Part shown: piece by piece, positions 1-7,895 of the stretch
How positions within the stretch are numbered: the stretch's first letter is position 1
Layout: each line of letters opens with the position of its first letter
Assembly: GCA_963785585.1 (NCBI GenBank)
Contig: CAWAVW010000004.1
Coordinates: 2,790,001-2,854,000 of the forward strand
Direction: 5' to 3'
Source: Palsa-295 sp963785585
Lineage (GTDB): Bacteria > Acidobacteriota > Terriglobia > Acidiferrales > UBA7541
DNA: 64,000 nt
Position numbers and translations under genes: made by a program
The notes under the pieces: model-generated
What the model saw: the letters and a program-made list of their open reading frames with translations, nothing else
Databases searched by the model: none
Told to the model about the DNA's origin: nothing

Positions 1-614
1 CGGTGATTTTGAGCCTGGTGTATTACACCTGCCCGATGCTGTGCACCCAGGTGTTGAATGGCATGGAAGCGGGGCTGCGCAACGTATCGCTGAACATGGG
101 CGAAGACTACAACGTTGTGACGCTGAGCGTCGATCCAAACGAAGACGCGAAGCTGGCGAAGTCAAAGCAGGAACTTTACACCGGCGTGTACGGGCGTCCT
201 GGCGCGGCTGAGGGATGGCATTTTCTGACCGGCGACGAGGCAAACATCAAGAAGCTCGCGGACGCGGTGGGTTTTCGGTACGCGTACGACCCGGATTCGA
301 AACAGTTCGCGCATGCGAGCGCAATTATGGTGCTGACGCCGGAGGGCAAACTATCGCGCTACCTCTACGGGATCCAGTACCCTTCCCGGGATTTGCGGCT
401 GGCGCTGGTGGAAGCTTCCGAGGGCAAGATCGGGACGCCGGTGGATGCGGTGATGCTGTTCTGCTACCACTACGATCCGGCGACCGGGAAATACGGATTG
501 CTGGTGTCGCGCCTGATCAAGGGCGGCGGCGCGCTGACGGTTTTGGTGATTGCTTGCCTGATGATCGTGCTGTTCCGCAGGGAACACTACGAATTGCCGG
601 GAAGCAAAGCGTAA
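1..614 (+). CDS. sco: SCO1/SenC-type copper chaperone for cytochrome oxidase, 5' truncated
   Basis: The open frame runs in from the left edge, so the N-terminus is missing. The visible part is a thioredoxin-like Sco protein. It has the copper-binding CPMLC motif (Cys10 and Cys14 counted from position 3) and the distal conserved His in QFAHAS (His104). A hydrophobic segment near the C-terminus (GALTVLVIACLMIVLF) is probably a membrane anchor, which is unusual because most Sco proteins are anchored at the N-terminus. Sco proteins deliver copper to the CuA site of oxidase subunit II. The coxB gene follows 54 bp downstream on the same strand, so this is probably an oxidase-assembly gene of the same operon. 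Confidence 0.9.
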   Translation, partial: VILSLVYYTCPMLCTQVLNGMEAGLRNVSLNMGEDYNVVTLSVDPNEDAKLAKSKQELYTGVYGRPGAAEGWHFLTGDEANIKKLADAVGFRYAYDPDSKQFAHASAIMVLTPEGKLSRYLYGIQYPSRDLRLALVEASEGKIGTPVDAVMLFCYHYDPATGKYGLLVSRLIKGGGALTVLVIACLMIVLFRREHYELPGSKA

Positions 615-668
615 AGCGATTTTCGCGGGCAGTGAAGCGGCTTCGCTAAAGGTTTACCTACGAAGATT

Positions 669-1664
669 ATGATGGGTCTTGTCCAGTCCGGATTGCATTA
701 CTTGCAGGCAGCGGCGCTCGTATTTCCGCTGAAGCCGACGGCGGCGTCTTCGATCGCCGAAGGCGTGGACCAACTGTATTACTTTTTGACGGCGATCACG
801 CTGTTTTTCACGATCCTGATCTTCGCCACGATATTCGTTTTCATGATCAAGTTCCGGCGGAGGACGCCGGACGAAATTCCCGCCGACACCAAGACGTATC
901 TGCCGCTGGAGCTGACGTGGACGATTATCCCGACGTTGATCACGGCGGTAATTTTTGTTTGGGCGTCGAGTTTGTATGTGAGGAATTCGCGACCGCCGCA
1001 CGCCTCCACTGAAATTTTCGTGGTGGGCAAGCAGTGGATGTGGCACATGCAGCATCCGGAGGGTGTGCGCGAAATCAACGAATTGCACGTTCCGGTAGGG
1101 GTGCCCATCAAGCTGACGATGACGTCGGAAGACGTGATCCACGATTTTTACATTCCGGCGTTTCGGGTGAAGAAAGACGTGACGCCGGGGCGGTATTCGT
1201 CGCTGTGGTTCGAAGCGACGGAAACGGGCACGTATCATTTGTTTTGCGCGCAGTATTGCGGCACCGACCACTCGAAGATGATCGGATGGGTGTATGTAAT
1301 GTCTCCGATGCAGTACGCGGAGTGGGTTTCGAGCGGATCGAATACGCAATCGATGGCGCAGCAGGGCGAGATTTTGTTTAACCAGCTGGGATGCGCGAGC
1401 TGCCACGCGGCGGACAACACCGGACGCGGACCTTCGCTCGCGGGAATTTACGATACCGAGCAAAAAATGAAGAGCGGAGAGTTGAAGCTGGTGGACGAGA
1501 ACTTCGTTCGCCAGTCGATCGTAAACCCGAACTCGATCGCCCTGCCTAATTATGCGCCGATCATGCCCACCTTCCAGGGCCAGGTCAACGAAGAGCAGGT
1601 GCTGCAACTGATCGCGTACGTGAAGTCGCTGTCGGGGGAAGAAAGGACGTCGAAAGCGAAATGA
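669..1664 (+). CDS. coxB: Cytochrome c oxidase subunit II with fused cytochrome c domain (caa3 type)
   Basis: 331 residues. Two membrane helices at about 36-60 and 83-104 anchor a periplasmic cupredoxin domain. The CuA ligands are visible: His158, then Cys193, Cys197, His201 and Met204 in HLFCAQYCGTDHSKM. A class I cytochrome c domain is fused at the C-terminus, with CASCH (242-246) and a likely axial Met299 in APIMPTF. This architecture defines caa3 oxidases, in which subunit II carries its own electron-delivery heme. The stop codon overlaps the start of coxA as ATGA, so translation is probably coupled. Confidence 0.96.
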   Translation: MMGLVQSGLHYLQAAALVFPLKPTAASSIAEGVDQLYYFLTAITLFFTILIFATIFVFMIKFRRRTPDEIPADTKTYLPLELTWTIIPTLITAVIFVWASSLYVRNSRPPHASTEIFVVGKQWMWHMQHPEGVREINELHVPVGVPIKLTMTSEDVIHDFYIPAFRVKKDVTPGRYSSLWFEATETGTYHLFCAQYCGTDHSKMIGWVYVMSPMQYAEWVSSGSNTQSMAQQGEILFNQLGCASCHAADNTGRGPSLAGIYDTEQKMKSGELKLVDENFVRQSIVNPNSIALPNYAPIMPTFQGQVNEEQVLQLIAYVKSLSGEERTSKAK

Positions 1665-3313
1665 GCACGGCCACTGCGGACATCCACGCGCACGACCTGC
1701 CGTCGGATACGCGCACCAATTATCTGAACGTGGACCACAGCGTGAAGTCGTGGCTGCTGACGAAGGACCACAAGCGCATTGCGCTGCTGTATCTAATCTC
1801 GATTACCCTGATGTTTTTCGTCGGCGGCTTTTTTGCGGTGATGATGCGCATTCATCTGATCGAGCCGCAGGGTTATCTGGTGACGCCGGAGAATTACAAC
1901 AAGCTGTTCACCATGCACGGCGTGATCATGGTGTTTTTCTTCCTGGTGCCATCGATTCCGGCGACGCTGGGCAATTTCCTGGTGCCGATGATGATTGGCG
2001 CAAGGGATCTGGCGTTTCCGCGGCTGAACCTGCTGAGCTGGTACATCTACATTATTGGCGCGGCGTTTACGCTGTATGCGGTGATCTCCGGCGGCGTGGA
2101 TACGGGCTGGACGTTTTACACGCCGTACAGCAGCACCTTCGCGCACACGCAGGTGATACCGACGGCGCTGGGCGTATTCATCACTGGCTTCTCGTCGATT
2201 CTGACCGGTTTGAATTTTATTGTGACGATCCACAAGATGCGGGCGCCGGGGCTGACGTGGTTTCGGCTGCCGCTGTTTATCTGGGCGATGTACGCGACGA
2301 GCGTGATCTTTATTTTGGGCACGCCGGTGATCGCGGTCACGATGTTCCTGTTGGGCCTGGAGCGTTTGCTGCATATCGGAATTTTCGATCCGGCGATTGG
2401 CGGCGACCCGATTCTGTTCCAGCACCTGTTCTGGTTCTACTCGCATCCGGCGGTGTACATCATGATTCTGCCGGGCATGGGCGTGATGAGCGAGTTGATC
2501 ACGGCGTTTTCGCGGAAGCGGATTTTCGGGTACAGCTTTGTGGCGTTTTCGAGCCTGGCCATCGCGGTGATCAGCTTCCTGGTGTGGGGACATCACATGT
2601 TCGTCACCGGGCAGTCGGTGTATGCGGGGCTGGTGTTCTCGGTGCTGAGTTTCCTGGTGGCGATACCGTCGGCCATTAAGGTTTTCAACTGGACGGCGAC
2701 GCTGTACAAAGGCTCGATCTCGTACGAAGCGCCGATGCTGTACGCGCTAGGGTTCATCGGATTGTTTACGATGGGCGGGTTGACGGGATTGTTCCTGGCA
2801 TCGCTGGCAACCGACGTTCATTTGAACGGGACCTACTTCATCGTGGCGCACTTTCACTACATCATGGTGGGCGGCGCGGTGATGGCGTATTTGGGCGGGC
2901 TGCATTTCTGGTGGCCGAAGATTACGGGGCGGCTGTATCCGGACGTCTGGGCGCGGTTTGCGGCGCTGGTGATTTTCGTTGGGTTTAACCTGACATTCTT
3001 CCCGCAATTCGTGCTGGGATATTTGGGGATGCCGCGACGGTATGCCGTGTATCCGGCGGAGTTTCAGACGCTGAACGTAATGTCTTCGGCGGGCGCGTCG
3101 ATACTGGGAGTGGGCTACCTGATTCCGCTGATTTATCTGATCTGGTCGTTCAAGTACGGGCCGATTGCGGGGCCGAACCCGTGGGGCGCGAAGGGACTGG
3201 AGTGGACGACGCCATCACCGCCGCCGACGGAAAACTTCACCGAAATTCCGGTGGTGACGGAAAGCGCGTACGACTACGCGCAGACTTCGGGATCGAGAAC
3301 ACATCATGACTGA
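1661..3313 (+). CDS. coxA: Cytochrome c oxidase subunit I, A2-type heme-copper oxidase
   Basis: 550 residues with about 12 membrane helices. This is the catalytic subunit that reduces O2 to water and pumps protons. Ligands in order: His86 (heme a), His262 with the cross-linked Tyr266 in HPAVY (CuB), His311-His312 (CuB), and His397 and His399 in HFHY (heme a3 and heme a). The residues before the CuB His are Tyr260-Ser261 (YSHPAVY) and the A1-type glutamate (HPEVY) is absent. By the usual classification this makes it an A2-type enzyme, like the Thermus and Rhodothermus caa3 oxidases. It overlaps coxB by 4 bp and coxC by 8 bp. Confidence 0.97.
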   Translation: MSTATADIHAHDLPSDTRTNYLNVDHSVKSWLLTKDHKRIALLYLISITLMFFVGGFFAVMMRIHLIEPQGYLVTPENYNKLFTMHGVIMVFFFLVPSIPATLGNFLVPMMIGARDLAFPRLNLLSWYIYIIGAAFTLYAVISGGVDTGWTFYTPYSSTFAHTQVIPTALGVFITGFSSILTGLNFIVTIHKMRAPGLTWFRLPLFIWAMYATSVIFILGTPVIAVTMFLLGLERLLHIGIFDPAIGGDPILFQHLFWFYSHPAVYIMILPGMGVMSELITAFSRKRIFGYSFVAFSSLAIAVISFLVWGHHMFVTGQSVYAGLVFSVLSFLVAIPSAIKVFNWTATLYKGSISYEAPMLYALGFIGLFTMGGLTGLFLASLATDVHLNGTYFIVAHFHYIMVGGAVMAYLGGLHFWWPKITGRLYPDVWARFAALVIFVGFNLTFFPQFVLGYLGMPRRYAVYPAEFQTLNVMSSAGASILGVGYLIPLIYLIWSFKYGPIAGPNPWGAKGLEWTTPSPPPTENFTEIPVVTESAYDYAQTSGSRTHHD

Positions 3314-4004
3314 GACCGCAGTTCACGACGCGCATCCGCCGGGGTTCGCGCACCAGTTCGAGACGATGGACCAGCAGCGCGACTCGACCACGCTGGGAAT
3401 GTGGGTGTTCCTGGTGACGGAAATCATGTTTTTCGGCGGGCTGTTCGGCGCGTACATCGTTTACCGGGCGCTGTACCACGATTCGTTTGAGATCGGCAGC
3501 AACCTGCTGAAGATCAATTTTGGCGCGGCCAACACGGTGGTGCTAATCGCCAGCAGCTTGACGATGGCGCTCGCAATTCATGCGGCGCAATCGGGAAAGA
3601 AAGGCAGCACGCAGGTGATGTGGCTGCTTTTGACGATTCTGCTGGGCGCGGCGTTCTTGTTCGTGAAGTTCCGTTACGAATGGACGGCGGATTATGCCGA
3701 GCATCTGATTCCGGGTTTTGGCTTCGTGATCCGGCCGGAGTGGGGCGCGGCGGGCGCGCATGTGCCGATGTTCTTCTGCTTTTATTTCTTCATGACCGGG
3801 CTGCACGCGCTGCACATGATTATCGGAATTCCCATCATTCTGATCATCGCGGGAATGGCGTCGCGGAATAAGTTCAACGAGATCTATTACGCGCCGCTGG
3901 AGACGATTGGCCTGTACTGGCACTTCGTCGATATCGTGTGGATTTTCCTGTTCCCGCTGCTGTATCTGGTGGGCGGGCGATATCTCTCGGCAGGGGGACA
4001 CTGA
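3306..4004 (+). CDS. coxC: Cytochrome c oxidase subunit III
   Basis: 232 residues, hydrophobic, with about five membrane helices. The family pattern is clear: a first helix with TEIMFFGGLFGAYIVYR, a conserved acidic residue before a Gly-rich helix, and the C-terminal WHFVDIVWIFLFPLLYL. Subunit III stabilises subunit I and supports proton uptake. The gene begins inside the end of coxA (8-bp overlap), and its stop overlaps the coxD start as TGATG, so the four cox genes are one translationally coupled unit. Confidence 0.95.
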   Translation: MTETAVHDAHPPGFAHQFETMDQQRDSTTLGMWVFLVTEIMFFGGLFGAYIVYRALYHDSFEIGSNLLKINFGAANTVVLIASSLTMALAIHAAQSGKKGSTQVMWLLLTILLGAAFLFVKFRYEWTADYAEHLIPGFGFVIRPEWGAAGAHVPMFFCFYFFMTGLHALHMIIGIPIILIIAGMASRNKFNEIYYAPLETIGLYWHFVDIVWIFLFPLLYLVGGRYLSAGGH

Positions 4005-4339
4005 TGTCCGGTCACGTCGTTCCAGTAAGAACCTACGTGGGAATATTTCTGGCGCTGATGGTATTGACTGGGCTTACCACGGGTGTGGCGTTCATCGATC
4101 TGGGCATGTGGAACACGCCGGTCGCGCTGTTGATCGCCGTGGTGAAGATGCTGCTGGTGGTGCTGTTCTTCATGCACGTGAAGTACACGACCGGGCTGAC
4201 GAAGACGGTGATCGTGGCGGGGTTTTTCTTTCTGGCGCTGCTGGTAGCGTTTACGCTTGCCGACGAGCTGACACGGCATTGGGGTCCGCAGCCGGAATCG
4301 TGGGGCGCGCTCGTGCTGTTTGGCCGTCATCTTCTGTAA
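4004..4339 (+). CDS. coxD: Cytochrome c oxidase subunit IV (small CoxD/CtaF-like)
   Basis: 111 residues with three predicted membrane helices. It matches the prokaryotic subunit IV family (helix with VVKMLLVVLFFMHVKYT). I chose the ATG at 4004 because it overlaps the coxC stop, follows a purine-rich stretch (cagggggaca) and removes an N-terminal extension that merely reads through the end of coxC. This is the last gene of the operon. The next gene, on the minus strand, ends at 4433, so the 93-bp gap is a convergent junction. I saw no clear terminator hairpin there. Confidence 0.88.
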   Translation: MSGHVVPVRTYVGIFLALMVLTGLTTGVAFIDLGMWNTPVALLIAVVKMLLVVLFFMHVKYTTGLTKTVIVAGFFFLALLVAFTLADELTRHWGPQPESWGALVLFGRHLL

Positions 4340-4432
4340 GATTTTCCGCGCAGTTCATTCCTTCGATTCCATCCATTTCAAGGAACAACTCCGCTCAAAC
4401 GGTGACGGCGTGTGCCGATGTGCGGATGGCGG

Positions 4433-5653
4433 TTACTGCGGGACGGCGCGAAACGCCACGACGGCGTTGAGTCCACCGAAGGCGAATGAGTTGGACAGCG
4501 CCGCGCCAACGCGGAGGGCGCGCGCCTGGTTGGGAATGTAGTCGAGGTCGCACTCCGGGTCCGGCTCGACGTAGTTCGCGGTGGGAGGCAAAATGCCGTG
4601 GTGCAGGGCGAGGATGGTGGCAACGGATTCGAGCGCGCCGGCGGCGCCGAGGGCGTGGCCGTGCATGGATTTGGTGGAGCTGACGCCGATCTTGTCGGCA
4701 TGCGCGCCAAAGACTTCGCGAATGGCGCTGGTCTCGACGGGATCGTTGCCGGGAGTTCCGGTGCCATGGGCGTTGATGTAGCCGACTTCTTCGGGCGCCA
4801 TTGCCGCTTCCCGCAGAGCGCGGCGCATGGCGCGCGCGGGACCATCCACGGTTGGCTGGGTGAGGTGGAACGCGTCGGAAGTCATTCCGAAGCCGCAAAT
4901 CTCGGCGTAGATTTTCGCGCCGCGGGCTTTCGCGGCATCCATCGGCTCCAGAATCATCATGGCGCCGCCTTCGCCGAGAACCATTCCTCTGCGGCCGTTA
5001 CTGAACGGACGGCAGGTGTCCGGCGCGATTACGCGCATCGCTTCCCAGGCTTTCAGGATGCCGATGGTGAACATTGCTTCGCTGCCGCCGGTGATGGCGA
5101 CGTCTGATTCGCCCGAGCTGACCAAGCGAAATGCCTGACCGATCGCGTGGTTCGCGGAAGAGCAGGCGGTCGAGACGGTATAGGTAGGCCCGCAGACGCC
5201 GGTTTCCATGGCGATGTGGCTGGCGCCGGCATTGGCCATCGTTTTCGGAATGGTGAGCGGATGAACGCGGCCGCGAGCCATGACGAAAAGATCTTCGAAG
5301 CCGGCTTCGATGGCGGCCTGTCCGCCAACGGACGAGCCACAAACGATCGCGCCGGTCTCGCGGAGTTCCTTGGTGAGTTCCAAGCCTGAATTTGCCAGCG
5401 CCTCGCGAGCGGCGATTACCGAAAACTGAGCGAAGCGGTCGATGTACGCGTCTTTGCCGCCGGGAAAGTGCTGCGCGGGATCGAAGTTGCGAACTTCGCC
5501 GCCATTCTTGAAGCGGAGCATCGAGCAATCGAGACGTTCGATGGGGCCGATGCCGGACTTCCCTTCACTGAGGGATTTCCAGCATTCCTCGACGGTATTG
5601 CCCAGAGCGGAGATGATTCCAAGCCCGGTGACGGCGACGCGGCGGGAGGCCAT
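4433..5653 (-). CDS. fabF: Beta-ketoacyl-ACP synthase II (FabF-like)
   Basis: 406 residues, full length for the thiolase-fold KAS II family. The catalytic triad is intact: Cys164 in STACSSANHA, His296 in NAHGTGT and His333 in SMHGHALG, with Lys328 just before. The C-terminal NSFAFGGLN matches the family gatekeeper loop. It condenses acyl-enzyme with malonyl-ACP. An acyl carrier protein lies 3 bp upstream in the same direction, so the two form an operon. No other fatty-acid synthesis genes are nearby, so this pair may be a second, specialised set rather than the main elongation system. Confidence 0.93.
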   Translation of the reverse strand: MASRRVAVTGLGIISALGNTVEECWKSLSEGKSGIGPIERLDCSMLRFKNGGEVRNFDPAQHFPGGKDAYIDRFAQFSVIAAREALANSGLELTKELRETGAIVCGSSVGGQAAIEAGFEDLFVMARGRVHPLTIPKTMANAGASHIAMETGVCGPTYTVSTACSSANHAIGQAFRLVSSGESDVAITGGSEAMFTIGILKAWEAMRVIAPDTCRPFSNGRRGMVLGEGGAMMILEPMDAAKARGAKIYAEICGFGMTSDAFHLTQPTVDGPARAMRRALREAAMAPEEVGYINAHGTGTPGNDPVETSAIREVFGAHADKIGVSSTKSMHGHALGAAGALESVATILALHHGILPPTANYVEPDPECDLDYIPNQARALRVGAALSNSFAFGGLNAVVAFRAVPQ

Positions 5654-5656
5654 TCG

Positions 5657-5941
5657 TTAAACCGCCGGCGACGCCGAACCGACGGAAGGATCGGAAGGAG
5701 GAGTGGCGGCGATAATTTTCTTCACGCCGTCGGCGATATCGTTGACGGTCTTGATCGACCGGACGTCGTCGTCCGGGATGGAGATCTTGAAGGCATTTTC
5801 GAGCTCGAACAGGAGAGTGAATACGTCGAGCGAGTCGATGCCCAGGTCTTGCAAGCTGGTTTCCGGCGTGATGGTATCGGCGGAAATGCGCTTCACGGAC
5901 GCCAACGTCTCGATCACTTTCTGCGTTACTTCATCAGGCAT
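5657..5941 (-). CDS. acpP: Acyl carrier protein
   Basis: 94 residues. The phosphopantetheine attachment site is Ser37 in LGIDSLDVF, followed by the acidic recognition helix FELENAF. I chose the ATG at 5941, which has a GGGGGA ribosome site about 7 nt upstream, over a TTG six codons earlier. The C-terminal tail (about 15 residues rich in Pro, Ser and Ala) is longer than in typical housekeeping ACPs of about 78 residues. It precedes and probably serves the FabF-like synthase 3 bp downstream. Confidence 0.92.
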   Translation of the reverse strand: MPDEVTQKVIETLASVKRISADTITPETSLQDLGIDSLDVFTLLFELENAFKISIPDDDVRSIKTVNDIADGVKKIIAATPPSDPSVGSASPAV

Positions 5942-6079
5942 CGAACATTCCCCCGTCAAATGTGGACAGCTTCCTCGATCACCGCACCAAGAACGATAAC
6001 GAAAGCCACGCCAACCGTCAATTTTAGCAGGACAGCGGCTGGACTGGCGGAATGATTTTCCCCGCGTCCGGCGCCCGTG

Positions 6080-6652
6080 CTATTTCATATCGGTCATCGG
6101 CTTGGAGTCGCCGGAGGCCTTTTCGGCGGGCTTGGCGGCGGGCGGTTCGCCGTAGGGCGCGAGTTCCTTTTGCGCGGCGGGAGGCAGCTTTTCAATATTG
6201 CTCATGAAGGTGACGAGCTGCCAAGTCTCGTTATCGCTGAGAGTGCTATTCCACGCCGGCATGCCGCTCCAGCGAATCCCGTGCCGGATGATGTAGAAAT
6301 TCTGGCTTTCGGACATGTCGGGTGCGTCCTTAAAAAACGCCGGAACGGACGGGTAGAACGAACGGCCGAACTGGCTATCCGGGTTCGACGGCACGCCGTG
6401 ACATCCGGCGCAGTGATTGATGTAAAGCTTTGCGCCGGCGGCGATATTTTCCTCGCTGGCGGCGACGGGATTTTTCAGCTCGCCGGCGTTGCGGTCGGTG
6501 GACGCGTCAACGGCCGCCATGGCGGTGTGCATTTCAAACTCGGAGGGGGGCTGGTCGGCGTTGAAATTTACGTAGCCCTGTTTCAAATAGAAATAAATGC
6601 CGACCGCGGACAGGATCAAAGCGAATAGGAAGCCCTGCAAGAATGTCTTCAT
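6080..6652 (-). CDS. Membrane-anchored mono-heme cytochrome c
   Basis: 190 residues. An N-terminal hydrophobic helix (about 5-23) should anchor it to the outer face of the cytoplasmic membrane. A class I heme domain follows, with CAGCH at 81-85 and a likely axial Met131 in WSGMPAW. The C-terminus is Pro/Ala/Lys-rich. I chose ATG 6652 because the longer frame adds 27 non-conserved residues before a normal anchor. It is probably an electron carrier. The caa3 operon lies less than 2 kb away on the other strand, so it could feed that oxidase or a dehydrogenase, but nothing here fixes the partner. Confidence 0.88.
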   Translation of the reverse strand: MKTFLQGFLFALILSAVGIYFYLKQGYVNFNADQPPSEFEMHTAMAAVDASTDRNAGELKNPVAASEENIAAGAKLYINHCAGCHGVPSNPDSQFGRSFYPSVPAFFKDAPDMSESQNFYIIRHGIRWSGMPAWNSTLSDNETWQLVTFMSNIEKLPPAAQKELAPYGEPPAAKPAEKASGDSKPMTDMK

Positions 6653-6689
6653 TGTGTGCTCTCGATTAGATTGCCGCGCCAGGCTCCCG

Positions 6690-7895
6690 TCACCGGGCAT
6701 CGGCGAGGCGGTTGTATTTTCGCAGAATTTCACGCAGTTTGTCGTGGGGAAGAGCTTCGACGGTGTGGCCGTCGATGCCGGTCATGGTCTTGGCGGCGAC
6801 CATGGCATTGACCACGGCTTCCTCGGTGGCCTCGACGGTAGCTTCGAAAAGCGCGTCGATTTGATCCCCGGGAAGCATTTGCACCTGGACGGGATTTTCG
6901 GCGAGGCCAGCGCCAGGATTGGCGGTGGAAAAGGCGATAAAAATATCGCCGGAACTGTCCCCGGAAATGCTGCCGAGGCGGCCCAGACCGAGCGTAACAC
7001 GCTTGGCGATGCGCTTCATTTCGTGGGGAAGCAACGGCGCGTCGGTAGCGACGACCACGATAATCGAGCCGGTGTCGGATTTGTGGATCGGCCGGGTGGG
7101 AATTTCCTGCCCGATCGGCGCTCCCGCGATGCGCAGAAGCGGACGCTGCCCGAAATTGCATTGAACGAGCACGCCGACCGTGTAACCGCCCTGTTGTTGG
7201 CTGAGTTGGCGAGACGCGGTGCCTGTGCCTCCCTTGAATTCAAAGCAGACCATGCCCGTGCCGCCGCCCACGTTGCCTTCTTCCACCGGGCCAGTGTGCG
7301 CGGCTTTCATGGCGGCGTCGGCATCGGCGGGCGTTACGTGGAAACCGTTGATGTCGTTTAAGTAGCCGTCCCAGGTTTCGGCGACGACGGGCAGCGACCA
7401 CCAATCATCCGCGTTTGTGGGCGGAGCATTTTTCAACTGCCAGGCGATCACTTCGTCGCGGACGACGCCGACGCTGTGCGTGTTGGTGATCATGACGGGG
7501 CCGTACAGAAAACCGGATTCATCGACCCAGGCGGTGCCGGTCATTTCGCCGTTGCCGTTTTCGGTAAACCAACTGGCGAAGACGGGATCGATGGAAGATT
7601 TCCCGCGCGGGAAGATTGCGGTGACTCCGGTTCGGACGGGGCCCTTGCCGACTTCGAGTTTGCCTTCGCCGGAAATGATGGTTCGGAAGCCGACTTCGAC
7701 ACCTTTCACGTCCGTGATCGAATCGAGCGGGCCGGGAGTTCCTTCGAAAGGCACGCCGAGATCGCGGGCGCGAGGACCGGCGTTGGCGCCGGGGGACGAA
7801 GCCGCGGCAGAAATCGATTGCGCCGGTGCGGCAGGCGATAGCGCGAGAACGCCTACGAGGACTGCTGCAAACGCGAGGAGAGTGGGCCGGCTCAT
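6690..7895 (-). CDS. P1-family aminopeptidase/esterase (DmpA-like), secreted
   Basis: 401 residues. A signal peptide (about 1-26, ending PAAPAQS) suggests export. The DmpA/BapA family is made as one chain that cleaves itself just before a Ser, which then becomes the N-terminal nucleophile of the beta subunit. That site is visible as DTG-SIIVVVATDAPLL, with Ser277. The GNVGGGTGM and FKGGTGTASR blocks are also family signatures. These enzymes release N-terminal D- or beta-residues or small L-residues from peptides. I chose ATG 7895, which overlaps the stop of the M28 peptidase gene as ATGA. The two peptidases are therefore translationally coupled. Confidence 0.9.
   Translation of the reverse strand: MSRPTLLAFAAVLVGVLALSPAAPAQSISAAASSPGANAGPRARDLGVPFEGTPGPLDSITDVKGVEVGFRTIISGEGKLEVGKGPVRTGVTAIFPRGKSSIDPVFASWFTENGNGEMTGTAWVDESGFLYGPVMITNTHSVGVVRDEVIAWQLKNAPPTNADDWWSLPVVAETWDGYLNDINGFHVTPADADAAMKAAHTGPVEEGNVGGGTGMVCFEFKGGTGTASRQLSQQQGGYTVGVLVQCNFGQRPLLRIAGAPIGQEIPTRPIHKSDTGSIIVVVATDAPLLPHEMKRIAKRVTLGLGRLGSISGDSSGDIFIAFSTANPGAGLAENPVQVQMLPGDQIDALFEATVEATEEAVVNAMVAAKTMTGIDGHTVEALPHDKLREILRKYNRLADAR

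Noticed and set aside
654..1607. 317-residue minus-strand frame over coxB
   Set aside because: Arg/His-rich antisense shadow; the plus-strand protein has CuA and heme motifs.
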